A stretch of DNA of 15,380 nucleotides from Treponema sp. (GTDB lineage Bacteria > Spirochaetota > Spirochaetia > Treponematales > Breznakiellaceae): assembly GCA_031290325.1 (NCBI GenBank), contig JAITNU010000016.1, positions 1 to 15,380 of the forward strand. Reading direction: 5' to 3'. The notes under the pieces are model-generated. The model saw nothing but the letters and a program-made list of their open reading frames with translations. It was not told where the DNA came from and searched no databases. This document shows, in pieces, positions 1 through 7,312 of the stretch; position 1 is the first letter of the stretch; the number at the start of each line of letters is the position of its first letter. Made by a program: the position numbers and the translations under genes.

Positions 1-125
1 TATTATAAGAAATTATATACATCTTTAAATTACTCTGTTCGTACCCCACGGTAGTTTACCGCATCAGGAACATCAGCCCTCCATATAATATTGTCTATGA
101 CAACTTCGGTTATTCAATATAACCT

Positions 126-196
126 TATATTAATATATAGCACATTTATTTTTCTTTGTCTATAGAAATACGAAAAAAAATAAAAAAAATTGTTTC
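126..196 (-). repeat. Left copy of duplicated promoter element
   Basis: Read on the minus strand, the 55-bp block 180-126 matches the plus-strand block 14822-14876 at 51 of 55 positions; all four differences are transitions. Similarity extends upstream through GAAACA (191-196), but this copy has a nine-base extra T-rich stretch (181-189). The block holds a T-tract, then TAGACA, a 17-base spacer and TATATA. Confidence 0.9.
134..162 (-). promoter_or_regulatory. Putative sigma70 promoter facing left
   Basis: On the minus strand, -35 TAGACA (162-157) and -10 TATATA (139-134) are 17 bases apart, with a TG two bases before the -10 and an A/T tract upstream like an UP element. Transcription would start near base 127, at the base of a hairpin (GGTTAT 108-113 with ATAACC 119-124). 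The target gene lies left of the window. The near-copy upstream of the gene at 14992 supports a functional role. Confidence 0.55.
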
Positions 197-319
197 ATAT
201 CCTGCATACCTCTAACCAGGGCTTTTCCCTCATGGAAAAGAGCCAGCGGCTTCTTCGACGGGCAACGAAGACTCCCGGATTTGGGCCTCAAAGATGGCCC
301 TCATGATGCTCTATGATGC

Positions 320-340
320 CGGGGAAGCAAGCTTCCCCCG
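320..340 (-). terminator. Hairpin just after putP stop
   Basis: A perfect 8-bp inverted repeat (GGGGAAGC, two-base loop, GCTTCCCC; 321-338) lies 11 bases past the putP stop. It has no T-run, so it is not a textbook intrinsic terminator. More stems follow in the direction of transcription: GGGCC/GGCCC (283-300) and a nine-pair stem with a two-base bulge (220-244). The T-rich tract is only reached at 189-173. These together may end or protect the putP transcript. Confidence 0.4.
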
Positions 341-351
341 TTTACCTTTCG

Positions 352-1845
352 CTAATCACCAAGCTTTGTGTATGCTTCATATTCTGCGGCTACATCAGGA
401 TCATGGGTGGAATCCAGGAGACTTACCACCATGGTAACGACCAGGCACACCACAAAACCGGGCAGAATTTCATACAAATCAAAGATACCGCCGGATAAGG
501 GCTTCCAGATAAGTACCGTAATCCCGCCGGCAATCAAGCCTGCCAGGGCGCCATTCCTGCTGGTAGGTTTCCAAAAAAGCGCAAGCAACACTAAAGGCCC
601 GAAGGTTGCGCCAAACCCTGCCCATGCGTAACTCACCAGTCCGAAAATAGAACTATTGGGATTTAAGGCAATGACAAAGGCAACTGCTGCCACCACAAAA
701 ACGGTGATGCGGCTCATCTGCAGCATTTGTTTCTCATTGGCGTTCTTCTTGATAAATCCCATAAAAATATCACGGGAAAAAGCAGAAGCTGCAACGAGCA
801 GTTGAGAATCTGCTGTACTCATGGCAGCGGCAAGAATGCCGCAGAGGAAGATACCTCCGATAAAGGCTGGATACATTTTCATAATCGTGCGAATAAAAAC
901 AGTATCTGCGGTACCAGCATTGAGCACTTCCGGTAAGAGATACACTTTTCCAAACGCGCCGACCAGGAGGGCGGTAACAAATGCAATGATGACCCAGATC
1001 ATGGCAATTCTGCGGGAAACACCCACTTCATGATTTGAACGCAATCCCATAAAGCGGACTAAAATATGGGGCATGCCAAAATAACCGAGGCCCCATGCAA
1101 GGGCTGATATAATTTCCATGGCTCCAAAATTATCGTTTGGACCGGACACAAAGGGATTCAGGAATTGAGCACCAAAGGCCGCCACTTTATCTATTGCGGT
1201 TCCCGGGCCTCCAAGCGCGATGGTACCAATGCACGTAGTAACTACCAAAGCGATGAACATAAGGGACCCTTGAATAAAATCAGTCGCACAAACCGCAAGA
1301 TACCCGCCGAGCAGGGTATAGGTCAGGATAACGGCTATTCCTAACAGTAATGCAATAAAATAGGGAATGCCAAACACTGAATTAAACAATTTCGCACAGG
1401 CCACAAAACCGGAGGCCGCATAAATGGTAAAAAATATCAGGATAAAAATAACTGATACTAATGAAATCAGACGCGATTTATCCCGAAATCGATTGGTAAA
1501 AAATTCTGGAATGGTAATGGAGTCATTGCTGTGAATCGTATATTTTCGCAGGCGTTTCGCAACGAAAAGCCAGTTAAGATATGTACCAACAATAAGACCC
1601 ACTGCCGTCCAAAAGGCTTCTTTCATACCCGTTAAATACGCAACTCCCGGAAGCCCCATCAAAAGCCAACCGGACATATCCGAGGCTTCGGCGCTCAGTG
1701 CGGTCATCCAGGGACCAACTCTTCGGGAACCGAGGAAAAAATCCGTTGAACTCACATTACTCTTTGCGTGCCGCCACCCAATAATAATCATGGTGCCGAG
1801 GTAACACACAAAAGCACCTACAATACCAAATGTGCTCAAATTCAT
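352..1845 (-). CDS. putP: Sodium/proline symporter, PutP family
   Basis: The 497-residue product is a polytopic inner-membrane protein of the sodium:solute symporter family, close in length and sequence to E. coli PutP. It is expected to import proline driven by the Na+ gradient. The hallmark SDMSGWLLMGLPG (residues 55-67) carries Asp56 and Ser58, equivalent to the Na+ site Asp55/Ser57 of E. coli. GLGYFGMPHILVRF (252-265) and AMST (341-344, equivalent to the second Na+-site Ser340/Thr341) are also present, as is the SYAWAGFGATFGP segment near residue 410. The start is supported by AGGGAG on the minus strand nine bases upstream. It lies 110 bases after the calcium ATPase on the same strand and may be co-transcribed with it. 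Substrate specificity (proline or a related solute) is inferred from similarity. Confidence 0.9.
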   Translation of the reverse strand: MNLSTFGIVGAFVCYLGTMIIIGWRHAKSNVSSTDFFLGSRRVGPWMTALSAEASDMSGWLLMGLPGVAYLTGMKEAFWTAVGLIVGTYLNWLFVAKRLRKYTIHSNDSITIPEFFTNRFRDKSRLISLVSVIFILIFFTIYAASGFVACAKLFNSVFGIPYFIALLLGIAVILTYTLLGGYLAVCATDFIQGSLMFIALVVTTCIGTIALGGPGTAIDKVAAFGAQFLNPFVSGPNDNFGAMEIISALAWGLGYFGMPHILVRFMGLRSNHEVGVSRRIAMIWVIIAFVTALLVGAFGKVYLLPEVLNAGTADTVFIRTIMKMYPAFIGGIFLCGILAAAMSTADSQLLVAASAFSRDIFMGFIKKNANEKQMLQMSRITVFVVAAVAFVIALNPNSSIFGLVSYAWAGFGATFGPLVLLALFWKPTSRNGALAGLIAGGITVLIWKPLSGGIFDLYEILPGFVVCLVVTMVVSLLDSTHDPDVAAEYEAYTKLGD

Positions 1846-1955
1846 ACTATATTACTCCCTATATCTTGATACCAAAATTAACGCAGGCTGCCTTTGAAGC
1901 CGGTATCGCCATGTCCCTCTCAATGCTTTATTTCTAAGCCGGCCCCAGCTTTTTT

Positions 1956-4613
1956 CTATTTTTTTCTATAAAACAATTTGCGTACCAGATCAACTGGAAT
2001 GATGGATACTGCAAAGATCACCACGATAAGCCACTGAGTCCCATTGAGTCCGTAACAGTTAAACATGCCCCGCCCAATGTACACCAACACTATCTGTACC
2101 AAGGTGATGATCCCCAGTATGTGCAGAAAGCCTTTGTTGTTGCCGATGTTGTCAAAGAGATTACGTTTATCCGTCCGGGCGTTAAAAGCGTTAAACACCG
2201 CGATAAACACAAAGAAGGCAAAGTATCCGGTATGTAAAGATACCGTTGGGAAATAGTTCCCGATAGACGGCAGAAAGAGAAATACGGAGCTTAACACAAA
2301 GGTCCACAGGGCACCGGTAAGGATAGCACCCCACATACCAGGGCTGACGATAGGCTCGTCCCGGCGCTTGGGCTTTTCGTGCATGAACCGCTTCAGCGCA
2401 GGCTCACCGCCAAAAGCGAGGGCTGCCAGGGTATCCATGATGAGGTTGATCCAGAGAATCTGGGTAATAGTGAGGGGGTTTTCCTGCCCCATAAGGAGCA
2501 CCACAAAATTGATAAGCACTGCCGAGACATTGATGGTAAGCTGAAAGACGATGAACTTCCGTATGCTGTTAAAAATAGTCCGGCCATACAGAATGGCCTT
2601 GTCAATTGAGTTGAAGTTGTCGTCGAGAATGACAATGTCGCTGGCTTCTTTGGCAACTTCCGTACCGCCCCCCATGGCAAAGCCCACATCCGCCTTTTTA
2701 AGGGCCGGGGAATCGTTCACCCCGTCGCCGGTCATGCCCACCACGTAGTTGAGTTCCTGGGTGAGCCTGACCAGACGGCTCTTGTCGCTGGGAAGCGCAC
2801 GGGCCACAACCTTGATCTGAGGCAACGTTGCCTTCACCTCGTCATCTGAGAGAGCTGCAAGCTCATCTGAGGTGAGTACCACATCAGCATCACCTTTTAA
2901 CAAGCCCGCGTCCCGGGCAATGGCAACTGCAGTTTCCTTACGGTCCCCGGTAATCATCACCACCTGCACCCCTGCGCCCTGTACTTCCGCAATGGCGGTA
3001 ACCGATTCGGGGCGCACCTCATCCCGGATCCCCATGATCCCCAGGAGAATCCAGTCGTTCTCCGGCAAGGTCTCGTTGTTTACGATTTTTTCTTCTGAAA
3101 TCGCCAGGCCAAGCACCCGGATTGCCCGGCCTGCAAGTTCGTCAATTGTCGCGTTCAGCCCACTATGCCCGGAATAGGGTGTTTTGACCCCATCAGCATC
3201 GTAGTAATACTTACACTTGGCCAGTATCTTTTCCGGCGCCCCCTTGATCAGGGTAAGCGTATGATCCCCGGTAATGGTCGTTGCCGAATACTTGTTCGTA
3301 CTGTTAAAAGGTATCTTCCCTGCTACCGAAGTGGCGACCGGCAGGCTCAGACCGCCGGAAAATCCGAGAATTGCCCGCTCGGTCGCGTTCCCTCCAATAG
3401 CCCGCAGCGCCGTGCCCTCGCCGGACATAACCGAATCGGTGTTTTGATGAATGGACAGGGACAGATAGGGCTTGAGACCGCCTTTTACCTCCCCATAGGT
3501 TTTATACGCAGTGCCGCTTCCATCAATAAAAGTCACCACTTCCAGGCGGCCCCTGGTGATGGTACCGGTCTTGTCGCTGAACAGAAAATTGAGGCTCCCT
3601 GCGGTCTCAATACCGGCAATCTTGCGGACCAGTACATTATCTTTCAGCATCTTCCCCATGTTCAGGGCGGAAACAATGGCGATCATCAGGGGCAACCCCT
3701 CGGGAACCGCCATGACAATGATGATGACCGCAAGCATCACCGCGTGAACCAGATCATTCACGAGGTGGGACCAGTTCCCAAGATACGCGGCAATCTGGGC
3801 GCCGTCAAAATGGTTCGCCATCACAATGCGCTGGAAGAGCATGGCAAAGGCAATAGCAAAACCGCCGATATACCCGAATTTACTGATGGCATTCGCAAGG
3901 CCGCTTAACTTCACCTTGAGGGGCGTATCCCGATCATCGTCTCCCTGAAGCTCCTTGGCGATCTGTCCGTATACCGACTTATCCCCAACCACGCTGACCT
4001 GCATGACCGCATTGCCCGAATACACCACCGCCCCTCTGAACACCTTGTATTGATTGAGGAAATCCATGGAAGAACCATCTTCAGTATAGCCCTCAGGAAT
4101 GGCGATCTTGGAAGCCTCCTTGGACTCACCGTTCAGCACCGACTGATCAACCTTGATGGACCCGTCAAGCACCAGGCCGTCAGCCGGTATCTTGTCTCCC
4201 GGCTGCAGCAGCACCGCGTCATGCATCACAATGTCGTCAATCGCCAGTTCGATGATCTCATTATTCCGGTATACCTTGCATTTTATCCGGGAAGCCTCTT
4301 CCTGGAGCGTCTGAAATGCGTTTTCGTTGCGGTATTCCGAGAAGGTAGATACAAAAGTTGCCAGTAATATCGCCACCGCAATCCCCACCGGCTCATACCA
4401 GGCCACCTCGTCTGCAATCCAGCCGCTATAATACCCGACAACCAGGATAACATTGACCAACAGGGCGACGCAGAGGATCTTTATCATAGGATCCCCAAAG
4501 TTATCCTTTAACTTCTGCCAAAAGCCCTCGGTCTCGTGTTCGGTTAAACGGTTATCCCCGTGTTTTTCTTTTGAAGCCGCGGCTTCCGCGTCGCTGAGTC
4601 CAAACCGCATCAT
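1956..4613 (-). CDS. Calcium-translocating P-type ATPase, PMCA type
   Basis: This 885-residue P2-type ATPase probably exports Ca2+ across the inner membrane at the cost of ATP. Domains in order: N-terminal cation-ATPase segment; actuator domain with GDKIPADG (139-146) and NGES (161-164); M4 with PEGLP (304-308); phosphorylation site DKTGTIT (Asp347); nucleotide-binding KGAPE (458-462); hinge TGDGVND (628-634); M5 QLTINVSAVL (691-700); M6 NLIMDTLA (723-730). The M5 Asn and M6 Asp are Ca2+ ligands in this family. The pattern resembles single-site plasma-membrane Ca2+ pumps more than SERCA. The actuator loop reads NGES where TGES is usual, with the catalytic Glu kept. Of two adjacent ATG codons the first is chosen, since a minus-strand GGGGAGG lies nine bases before it. 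The promoter is at 4656-4683. Confidence 0.9.
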   Translation of the reverse strand: MMRFGLSDAEAAASKEKHGDNRLTEHETEGFWQKLKDNFGDPMIKILCVALLVNVILVVGYYSGWIADEVAWYEPVGIAVAILLATFVSTFSEYRNENAFQTLQEEASRIKCKVYRNNEIIELAIDDIVMHDAVLLQPGDKIPADGLVLDGSIKVDQSVLNGESKEASKIAIPEGYTEDGSSMDFLNQYKVFRGAVVYSGNAVMQVSVVGDKSVYGQIAKELQGDDDRDTPLKVKLSGLANAISKFGYIGGFAIAFAMLFQRIVMANHFDGAQIAAYLGNWSHLVNDLVHAVMLAVIIIVMAVPEGLPLMIAIVSALNMGKMLKDNVLVRKIAGIETAGSLNFLFSDKTGTITRGRLEVVTFIDGSGTAYKTYGEVKGGLKPYLSLSIHQNTDSVMSGEGTALRAIGGNATERAILGFSGGLSLPVATSVAGKIPFNSTNKYSATTITGDHTLTLIKGAPEKILAKCKYYYDADGVKTPYSGHSGLNATIDELAGRAIRVLGLAISEEKIVNNETLPENDWILLGIMGIRDEVRPESVTAIAEVQGAGVQVVMITGDRKETAVAIARDAGLLKGDADVVLTSDELAALSDDEVKATLPQIKVVARALPSDKSRLVRLTQELNYVVGMTGDGVNDSPALKKADVGFAMGGGTEVAKEASDIVILDDNFNSIDKAILYGRTIFNSIRKFIVFQLTINVSAVLINFVVLLMGQENPLTITQILWINLIMDTLAALAFGGEPALKRFMHEKPKRRDEPIVSPGMWGAILTGALWTFVLSSVFLFLPSIGNYFPTVSLHTGYFAFFVFIAVFNAFNARTDKRNLFDNIGNNKGFLHILGIITLVQIVLVYIGRGMFNCYGLNGTQWLIVVIFAVSIIPVDLVRKLFYRKK

Positions 4614-4655
4614 ACTATGAAACCTCCCCTAGTTCACGCCAATTCTTTAGAAAAG

Positions 4656-4683
4656 ACTATAGATTTCCGATACGTTATGTCAA
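4656..4683 (-). promoter_or_regulatory. Sigma70-type promoter of the calcium ATPase
   Basis: On the minus strand a perfect TTGACA (4683-4678) is followed after 16 bases by TATAGT (4661-4656). Transcription should start near 4649, giving a leader of about 36 bases before the ATG. A short inverted repeat, TCTTT/AAAGA (4644-4656), straddles the expected start and could be an operator. Confidence 0.7.
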
Positions 4684-4735
4684 GCCTTCCCAGAGTATCT
4701 TTTTTCAGTCTGCGGTAATTGACAAGGGAGGGTCC

Positions 4736-4766
4736 ATGGTGCATAGTATACTCATCCTATGGTGCA
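4736..4766 (+). promoter_or_regulatory. Direct repeat ATGGTGCA, possible operator
   Basis: The octamer ATGGTGCA occurs at 4736-4743 and 4759-4766, 23 bases start to start, about two helical turns. The pair brackets TAGTATACT (4744-4752), which could act as a -10 for the TTGACA at 4719-4724, although the 19-22 base spacing is long. The spacing and position suit a dimeric regulator; the regulator is unknown. Confidence 0.35.
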
Positions 4767-4814
4767 AAATACCTGAAAATACCGGGCTTATCCTGAAATT
4801 TCAAAAGTGGGTCT

Positions 4815-4843
4815 TGAAAAGACCGGTAATGATAGAGTACAGT
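4815..4843 (+). promoter_or_regulatory. Candidate promoter of the cheW operon
   Basis: TTGAAA (4815-4820) and TACAGT (4838-4843) are 17 bases apart and lie about 85 bases before the cheW start. The -35 falls in a perfect six-pair inverted repeat, GGTCTT/AAGACC (4810-4824). The alternative TTGACA at 4719 has poorer spacing. The choice between the two cannot be settled from sequence. Confidence 0.35.
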
Positions 4844-4910
4844 TATTAAGAAGGAATTCCTTTTTAATGAGGCGGGAGTTTTAAATTGCGGGGACGCTTG
4901 AGCGTTGCCA

Positions 4911-4930
4911 ATAATAAAGGGAGTTATTAT
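4911..4930 (+). promoter_or_regulatory. Shine-Dalgarno in loop of an A/U stem
   Basis: A perfect 7-bp inverted repeat (ATAATAA 4911-4917, TTATTAT 4924-4930) frames a six-base loop that is exactly AGGGAG, the ribosome binding site of cheW. The first two bases of the ATG are in the stem. All pairs are A-U. The SD decides the cheW start at 4929. Confidence 0.6.
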
Positions 4931-5402
4931 GGCTGATCAAAATCACCAGTTAGTCACGTTTCAGCTCGGTGAAGAGTTGTATGGAATCAATATCATGGAC
5001 GTTAAGGAAATAGTCCGGGTTCAGGCTATTAGAGCGATTCCGAATGCTCCCAGTTATGTTGAGGGTATTTTCAATTTACGGAGTGAGATCATTCCCATCA
5101 TCAACCTGCATAAACGATTCCATTTAAAAAAGGTCGCGGAGTCTGAGGAAGATGACCTGTTATCCGGCTTTATTATCCTGGATATTGACGGTATGAAACT
5201 GGGGATCATCATCGACCGGGTTTCCCGGGTGGTAACTATCGAAAAGCACGAGGTTCAGCCACCGCCTCAAATGGTAACCGGGATTGGAGCGGAGTATATT
5301 CAGGGGGTGGTCCGTCAGGAACGGGGGTATCTTATCATCCTGGATATCCGGGATCTCTTTAATCCCAAGGAGCTGCAGAAGATCGTCGAGCTGAACCAAT
5401 AG
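4929..5402 (+). CDS. cheW: Chemotaxis coupling protein CheW
   Basis: The 157-residue cytoplasmic protein is a single CheW domain, the adaptor that links chemoreceptors to the kinase CheA. Typical features are LVTFQLGEELYGINI near the N-terminus (8-22), VKEIVRV (25-31), the NLRSEIIPIINL strand-turn (49-60; usually NLRG.VIPVIDL), GIIIDRV (92-98) and GYLIILDIRDLF at the end (133-144). Length matches the family. The ATG at 4929 has AGGGAG five bases upstream; an upstream TTG at 4905 has no such support. It is the first gene of a plus-strand run to 13776, not next to cheA, so it is probably an additional CheW. From memory T. pallidum has a second CheW in an equivalent neighbourhood. Confidence 0.93.
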   Translation: MADQNHQLVTFQLGEELYGINIMDVKEIVRVQAIRAIPNAPSYVEGIFNLRSEIIPIINLHKRFHLKKVAESEEDDLLSGFIILDIDGMKLGIIIDRVSRVVTIEKHEVQPPPQMVTGIGAEYIQGVVRQERGYLIILDIRDLFNPKELQKIVELNQ

Positions 5403-5411
5403 GACCTGTCC

Positions 5412-6443
5412 ATGATGATTGAAGTCTATTCTCCAACCATCCGCCGGAAGGAGATGGATGCGGTGCTCACTGCCATGGTGGAAGATAAGATTGGACCTGG
5501 GGAGCAGGCCCGGCTTTTGATCCAGGGGGCAAAGGAGCACCTGGGGTTTGAGTATTGTCTTGCCCTGAGGAGTCCCGCTCTTGCCCTCTTTGTGGCCCTT
5601 AAAGCCCTCAATCTTGAAGATGGGGCAGGGGTACTGATCACGACTTTGTCCCCCCGGTATTACCTGCGAGTTCTTGAGGACCTCCGGCTTGTACCGGTTT
5701 ACTGCGATGTTGCCGCCGCTTCAGCCTGTATCACCCGGGAAACTATCGAGGCGGTTATACGGTCCCCCTCGGAGCAGCCTCCTCCCTGCTGCATGGTCCT
5801 GCACCATACCCTGGGGTTCCTGCCGGATATGGCGTCTATTGTTGATCTGGGGCTGCCGGTTATCGAGGATTGTTCCCGGAGCTACGGTACCGGTGCTGAA
5901 ACGAGTGAGGCTTCCGGGGTGTTCACGATTTTAGGGCTTGAAGAAAGGGATATGCTCACCGCCGGAGGAGGCGCCCTGCTCTATGCGGCAAACCGGCGGG
6001 ACGCATCGGTGCTGCGGAATTTCGCTGAACTTCCTGCCGAATATGGCCTGCCGGATATGAATGCCGCCATGGCCGTGGTCCAGTTCCGGGAAGGGGCTAG
6101 AAATCTTGAAAAACGCAAGGAAATTGCCCAGGTCTATATCCAGTCTGCATTGCGTACCCGGCATAAACGGTTTATGCAGCGGGACGAGGTGCCTTATAAC
6201 AACTACGCTTTCCCCCTGATTCTTGAATCCGGTATGAAGGATGTGAAGGCCTATGCCAAACGCAAGGAAATTGGGGTGGAAAGCGCCTTTGAGGATACCC
6301 TCATGGGAAGCGGTATGGTGAATCAACTGCTCTGCCCGGAAAGCTACTCCCTGTCCTTGCGGACGGTTCTGTTTCCCCTGTATCCCCGGCTGAGGGTTTC
6401 GGAAATTGAACGGGTGACAAAACTGATCCTCAGCCTTCCGTGA
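5412..6443 (+). CDS. DegT/DnrJ-fold protein lacking PLP lysine
   Basis: The 343-residue product matches the DegT/DnrJ/EryC1/StrS aminotransferase family along its length: the cofactor-phosphate region around ALRSPALALFVALKAL (51-66), GAGVLITTLSPRYY (71-84), the VIEDCS segment (150-155) with the PLP-pyridine Asp153, and the C-terminal QFREGARNLEKRKEIAQVY helix (224-242). The segment that normally reads K-N-L-T-T-G-E-G-G here reads RDMLTAGGG (179-187), so the Schiff-base lysine is replaced by Arg179 and the TGEGG loop is altered. It is therefore unlikely to be a normal sugar aminotransferase. Nearby lysines are absent from that loop. The start is 9 bases after cheW, with AGGA seven bases ahead. 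It may have a structural or regulatory role, or a PLP-independent activity; I cannot say which. Confidence 0.75.
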   Translation: MMIEVYSPTIRRKEMDAVLTAMVEDKIGPGEQARLLIQGAKEHLGFEYCLALRSPALALFVALKALNLEDGAGVLITTLSPRYYLRVLEDLRLVPVYCDVAAASACITRETIEAVIRSPSEQPPPCCMVLHHTLGFLPDMASIVDLGLPVIEDCSRSYGTGAETSEASGVFTILGLEERDMLTAGGGALLYAANRRDASVLRNFAELPAEYGLPDMNAAMAVVQFREGARNLEKRKEIAQVYIQSALRTRHKRFMQRDEVPYNNYAFPLILESGMKDVKAYAKRKEIGVESAFEDTLMGSGMVNQLLCPESYSLSLRTVLFPLYPRLRVSEIERVTKLILSLP

Positions 6444-6451
6444 GGAAAAAA

Positions 6452-7312
6452 ATGGGTGGTATGGGTAACATTAAACGGGCGCTTCTGTTTGTGAACCTCC
6501 AGAAAGTGAGTGCCCAGGGTCTGGCAGATGAAATCACCGAAGTCCTGGGCCGTAAAACCATTGAGGTCCGTTCCTGTACTTTTGAGAACTGGTCCGGTTT
6601 AGAGGTCAAAGGGGGCTGTGATATCGCCTTCACCCTGGGAGGAGATGGAACCGTGCTCTATGCCGCCCGTGCCATGGCCCCCAGAGGGGTTCCCATCCTC
6701 CCGATCAACCTTGGTACCCTGGGGTTTATCGCCGCAGTTCCTCCTGCTGAGTGGGCCGCGGTCTATGACCGGTGGGAGGAAGGGAAGGTTGGCTGCTCCC
6801 GGCGGCTCATGCTGGAGGTAACAGTGGAACGCCGGGGCAGGACCGTTACCCAGGGTTCCTGTTTGAACGATGCGGTCATTTCCGCATCAGGCATAGCCAA
6901 GGTGATACGTCTCCATGTGGAAAGTGACTACATGCGCCTGGGACAATACCGTTCCGATGGCCTCATTGTTGCCACCCCCACGGGTTCTACCGCGTATTCC
7001 GTGTCCGCCGGCGGGCCTATCCTCGACCCTGAGATGGAGGCCATTATCATCAACCCGATCTGTCCCTTCACCCTGTCGAATCGCCCCATCGTGATACCAG
7101 CCCGGGAAGTCCTCTTGGTGGATGTGGAGCGGGAACAGCGGAGCGGGGTCCTCTTGACCCTGGATGGCCAGATCACCGAGCCACTGGAACCGGGGGACCG
7201 GATTTCTATACGCCAGGCCCCTTACGAAGCCCAGCTTATCGCTTCGGACCGGAGCATGTTTTATGAGGCCCTCCGTACCAAGCTCTCCTGGTCTGGAGGT
7301 CCCGATGCTTGA
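6452..7312 (+). CDS. nadK: NAD kinase
   Basis: NAD kinase phosphorylates NAD to NADP in the cytoplasm. The 286-residue protein has the GGDGT motif (63-67), INLGTLGF (85-92), the LNDAV segment corresponding to the NE/D motif (138-142), and the long SDGLIVATPTGSTAYSVSAGG signature (168-188), followed by TLDGQ (236-240). Length is normal for the family. Three starts are possible: GTG 6440, which overlaps the previous stop but lacks an SD; ATG 6452, with GAGGA about five bases upstream; and ATG 6461. I prefer 6452. The gene overlaps recN by 8 bases. Adjacency of nadK and recN is common in bacteria, including E. coli. Confidence 0.95.
   Translation: MGGMGNIKRALLFVNLQKVSAQGLADEITEVLGRKTIEVRSCTFENWSGLEVKGGCDIAFTLGGDGTVLYAARAMAPRGVPILPINLGTLGFIAAVPPAEWAAVYDRWEEGKVGCSRRLMLEVTVERRGRTVTQGSCLNDAVISASGIAKVIRLHVESDYMRLGQYRSDGLIVATPTGSTAYSVSAGGPILDPEMEAIIINPICPFTLSNRPIVIPAREVLLVDVEREQRSGVLLTLDGQITEPLEPGDRISIRQAPYEAQLIASDRSMFYEALRTKLSWSGGPDA

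Larger units (their letters stand above)
1..351. other. Non-coding region left of putP
   Basis: No convincing gene is seen here. Read on the minus strand, it contains a promoter-like repeat (126-196) followed by a leader with three small inverted repeats: 108-113/119-124, 91-95/99-103 and 49-53/57-61. A GGAGGG sequence on the minus strand precedes an ATG, but that frame stops after five codons (MFLMR). An open frame runs off the left edge from about base 43 (minus) without a good ribosome binding site, so any gene served by this promoter must start at or beyond the edge. Bases 200-345 hold several hairpins that probably end the putP transcript. Confidence 0.6.
4614..4928. other. Divergent spacer between ATPase and cheW
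   Basis: These 315 bases hold the ATPase promoter and the cheW regulatory region. They contain an ATGGTGCA direct repeat (4736-4743, 4759-4766), a TTGACA at 4719-4724 on the plus strand, and a run of inverted repeats toward cheW (4810-4824, 4848-4865, 4894-4905, 4911-4930). No gene is seen in it. Confidence 0.7.

Noticed and set aside
1..85. Possible tmRNA or other stable RNA start on the minus strand (GGGCTGATG)
   Set aside because: The resemblance is limited to a few bases; the further sequence does not follow the tmRNA pattern, and the region is cut by the window edge.
3165..3908. 247-codon plus-strand open frame antisense to the calcium ATPase
   Set aside because: The composition is typical of an antisense shadow, it matches no family, and the ATPase motifs on the minus strand are intact across it.
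4905..4928. Upstream TTG start adding eight residues to CheW
   Set aside because: It has no SD, while ATG 4929 has AGGGAG at five bases and gives the normal CheW N-terminus.
6440..6451. GTG start of NAD kinase overlapping the previous stop
   Set aside because: No SD precedes it; GAGGA supports ATG 6452. It remains possible through translational coupling.
7164..7304. 47-residue N-terminal extension of RecN
   Set aside because: It lies wholly inside nadK in another frame. The GGAGG-supported ATG at 7305 begins exactly at the conserved RecN N-terminus.
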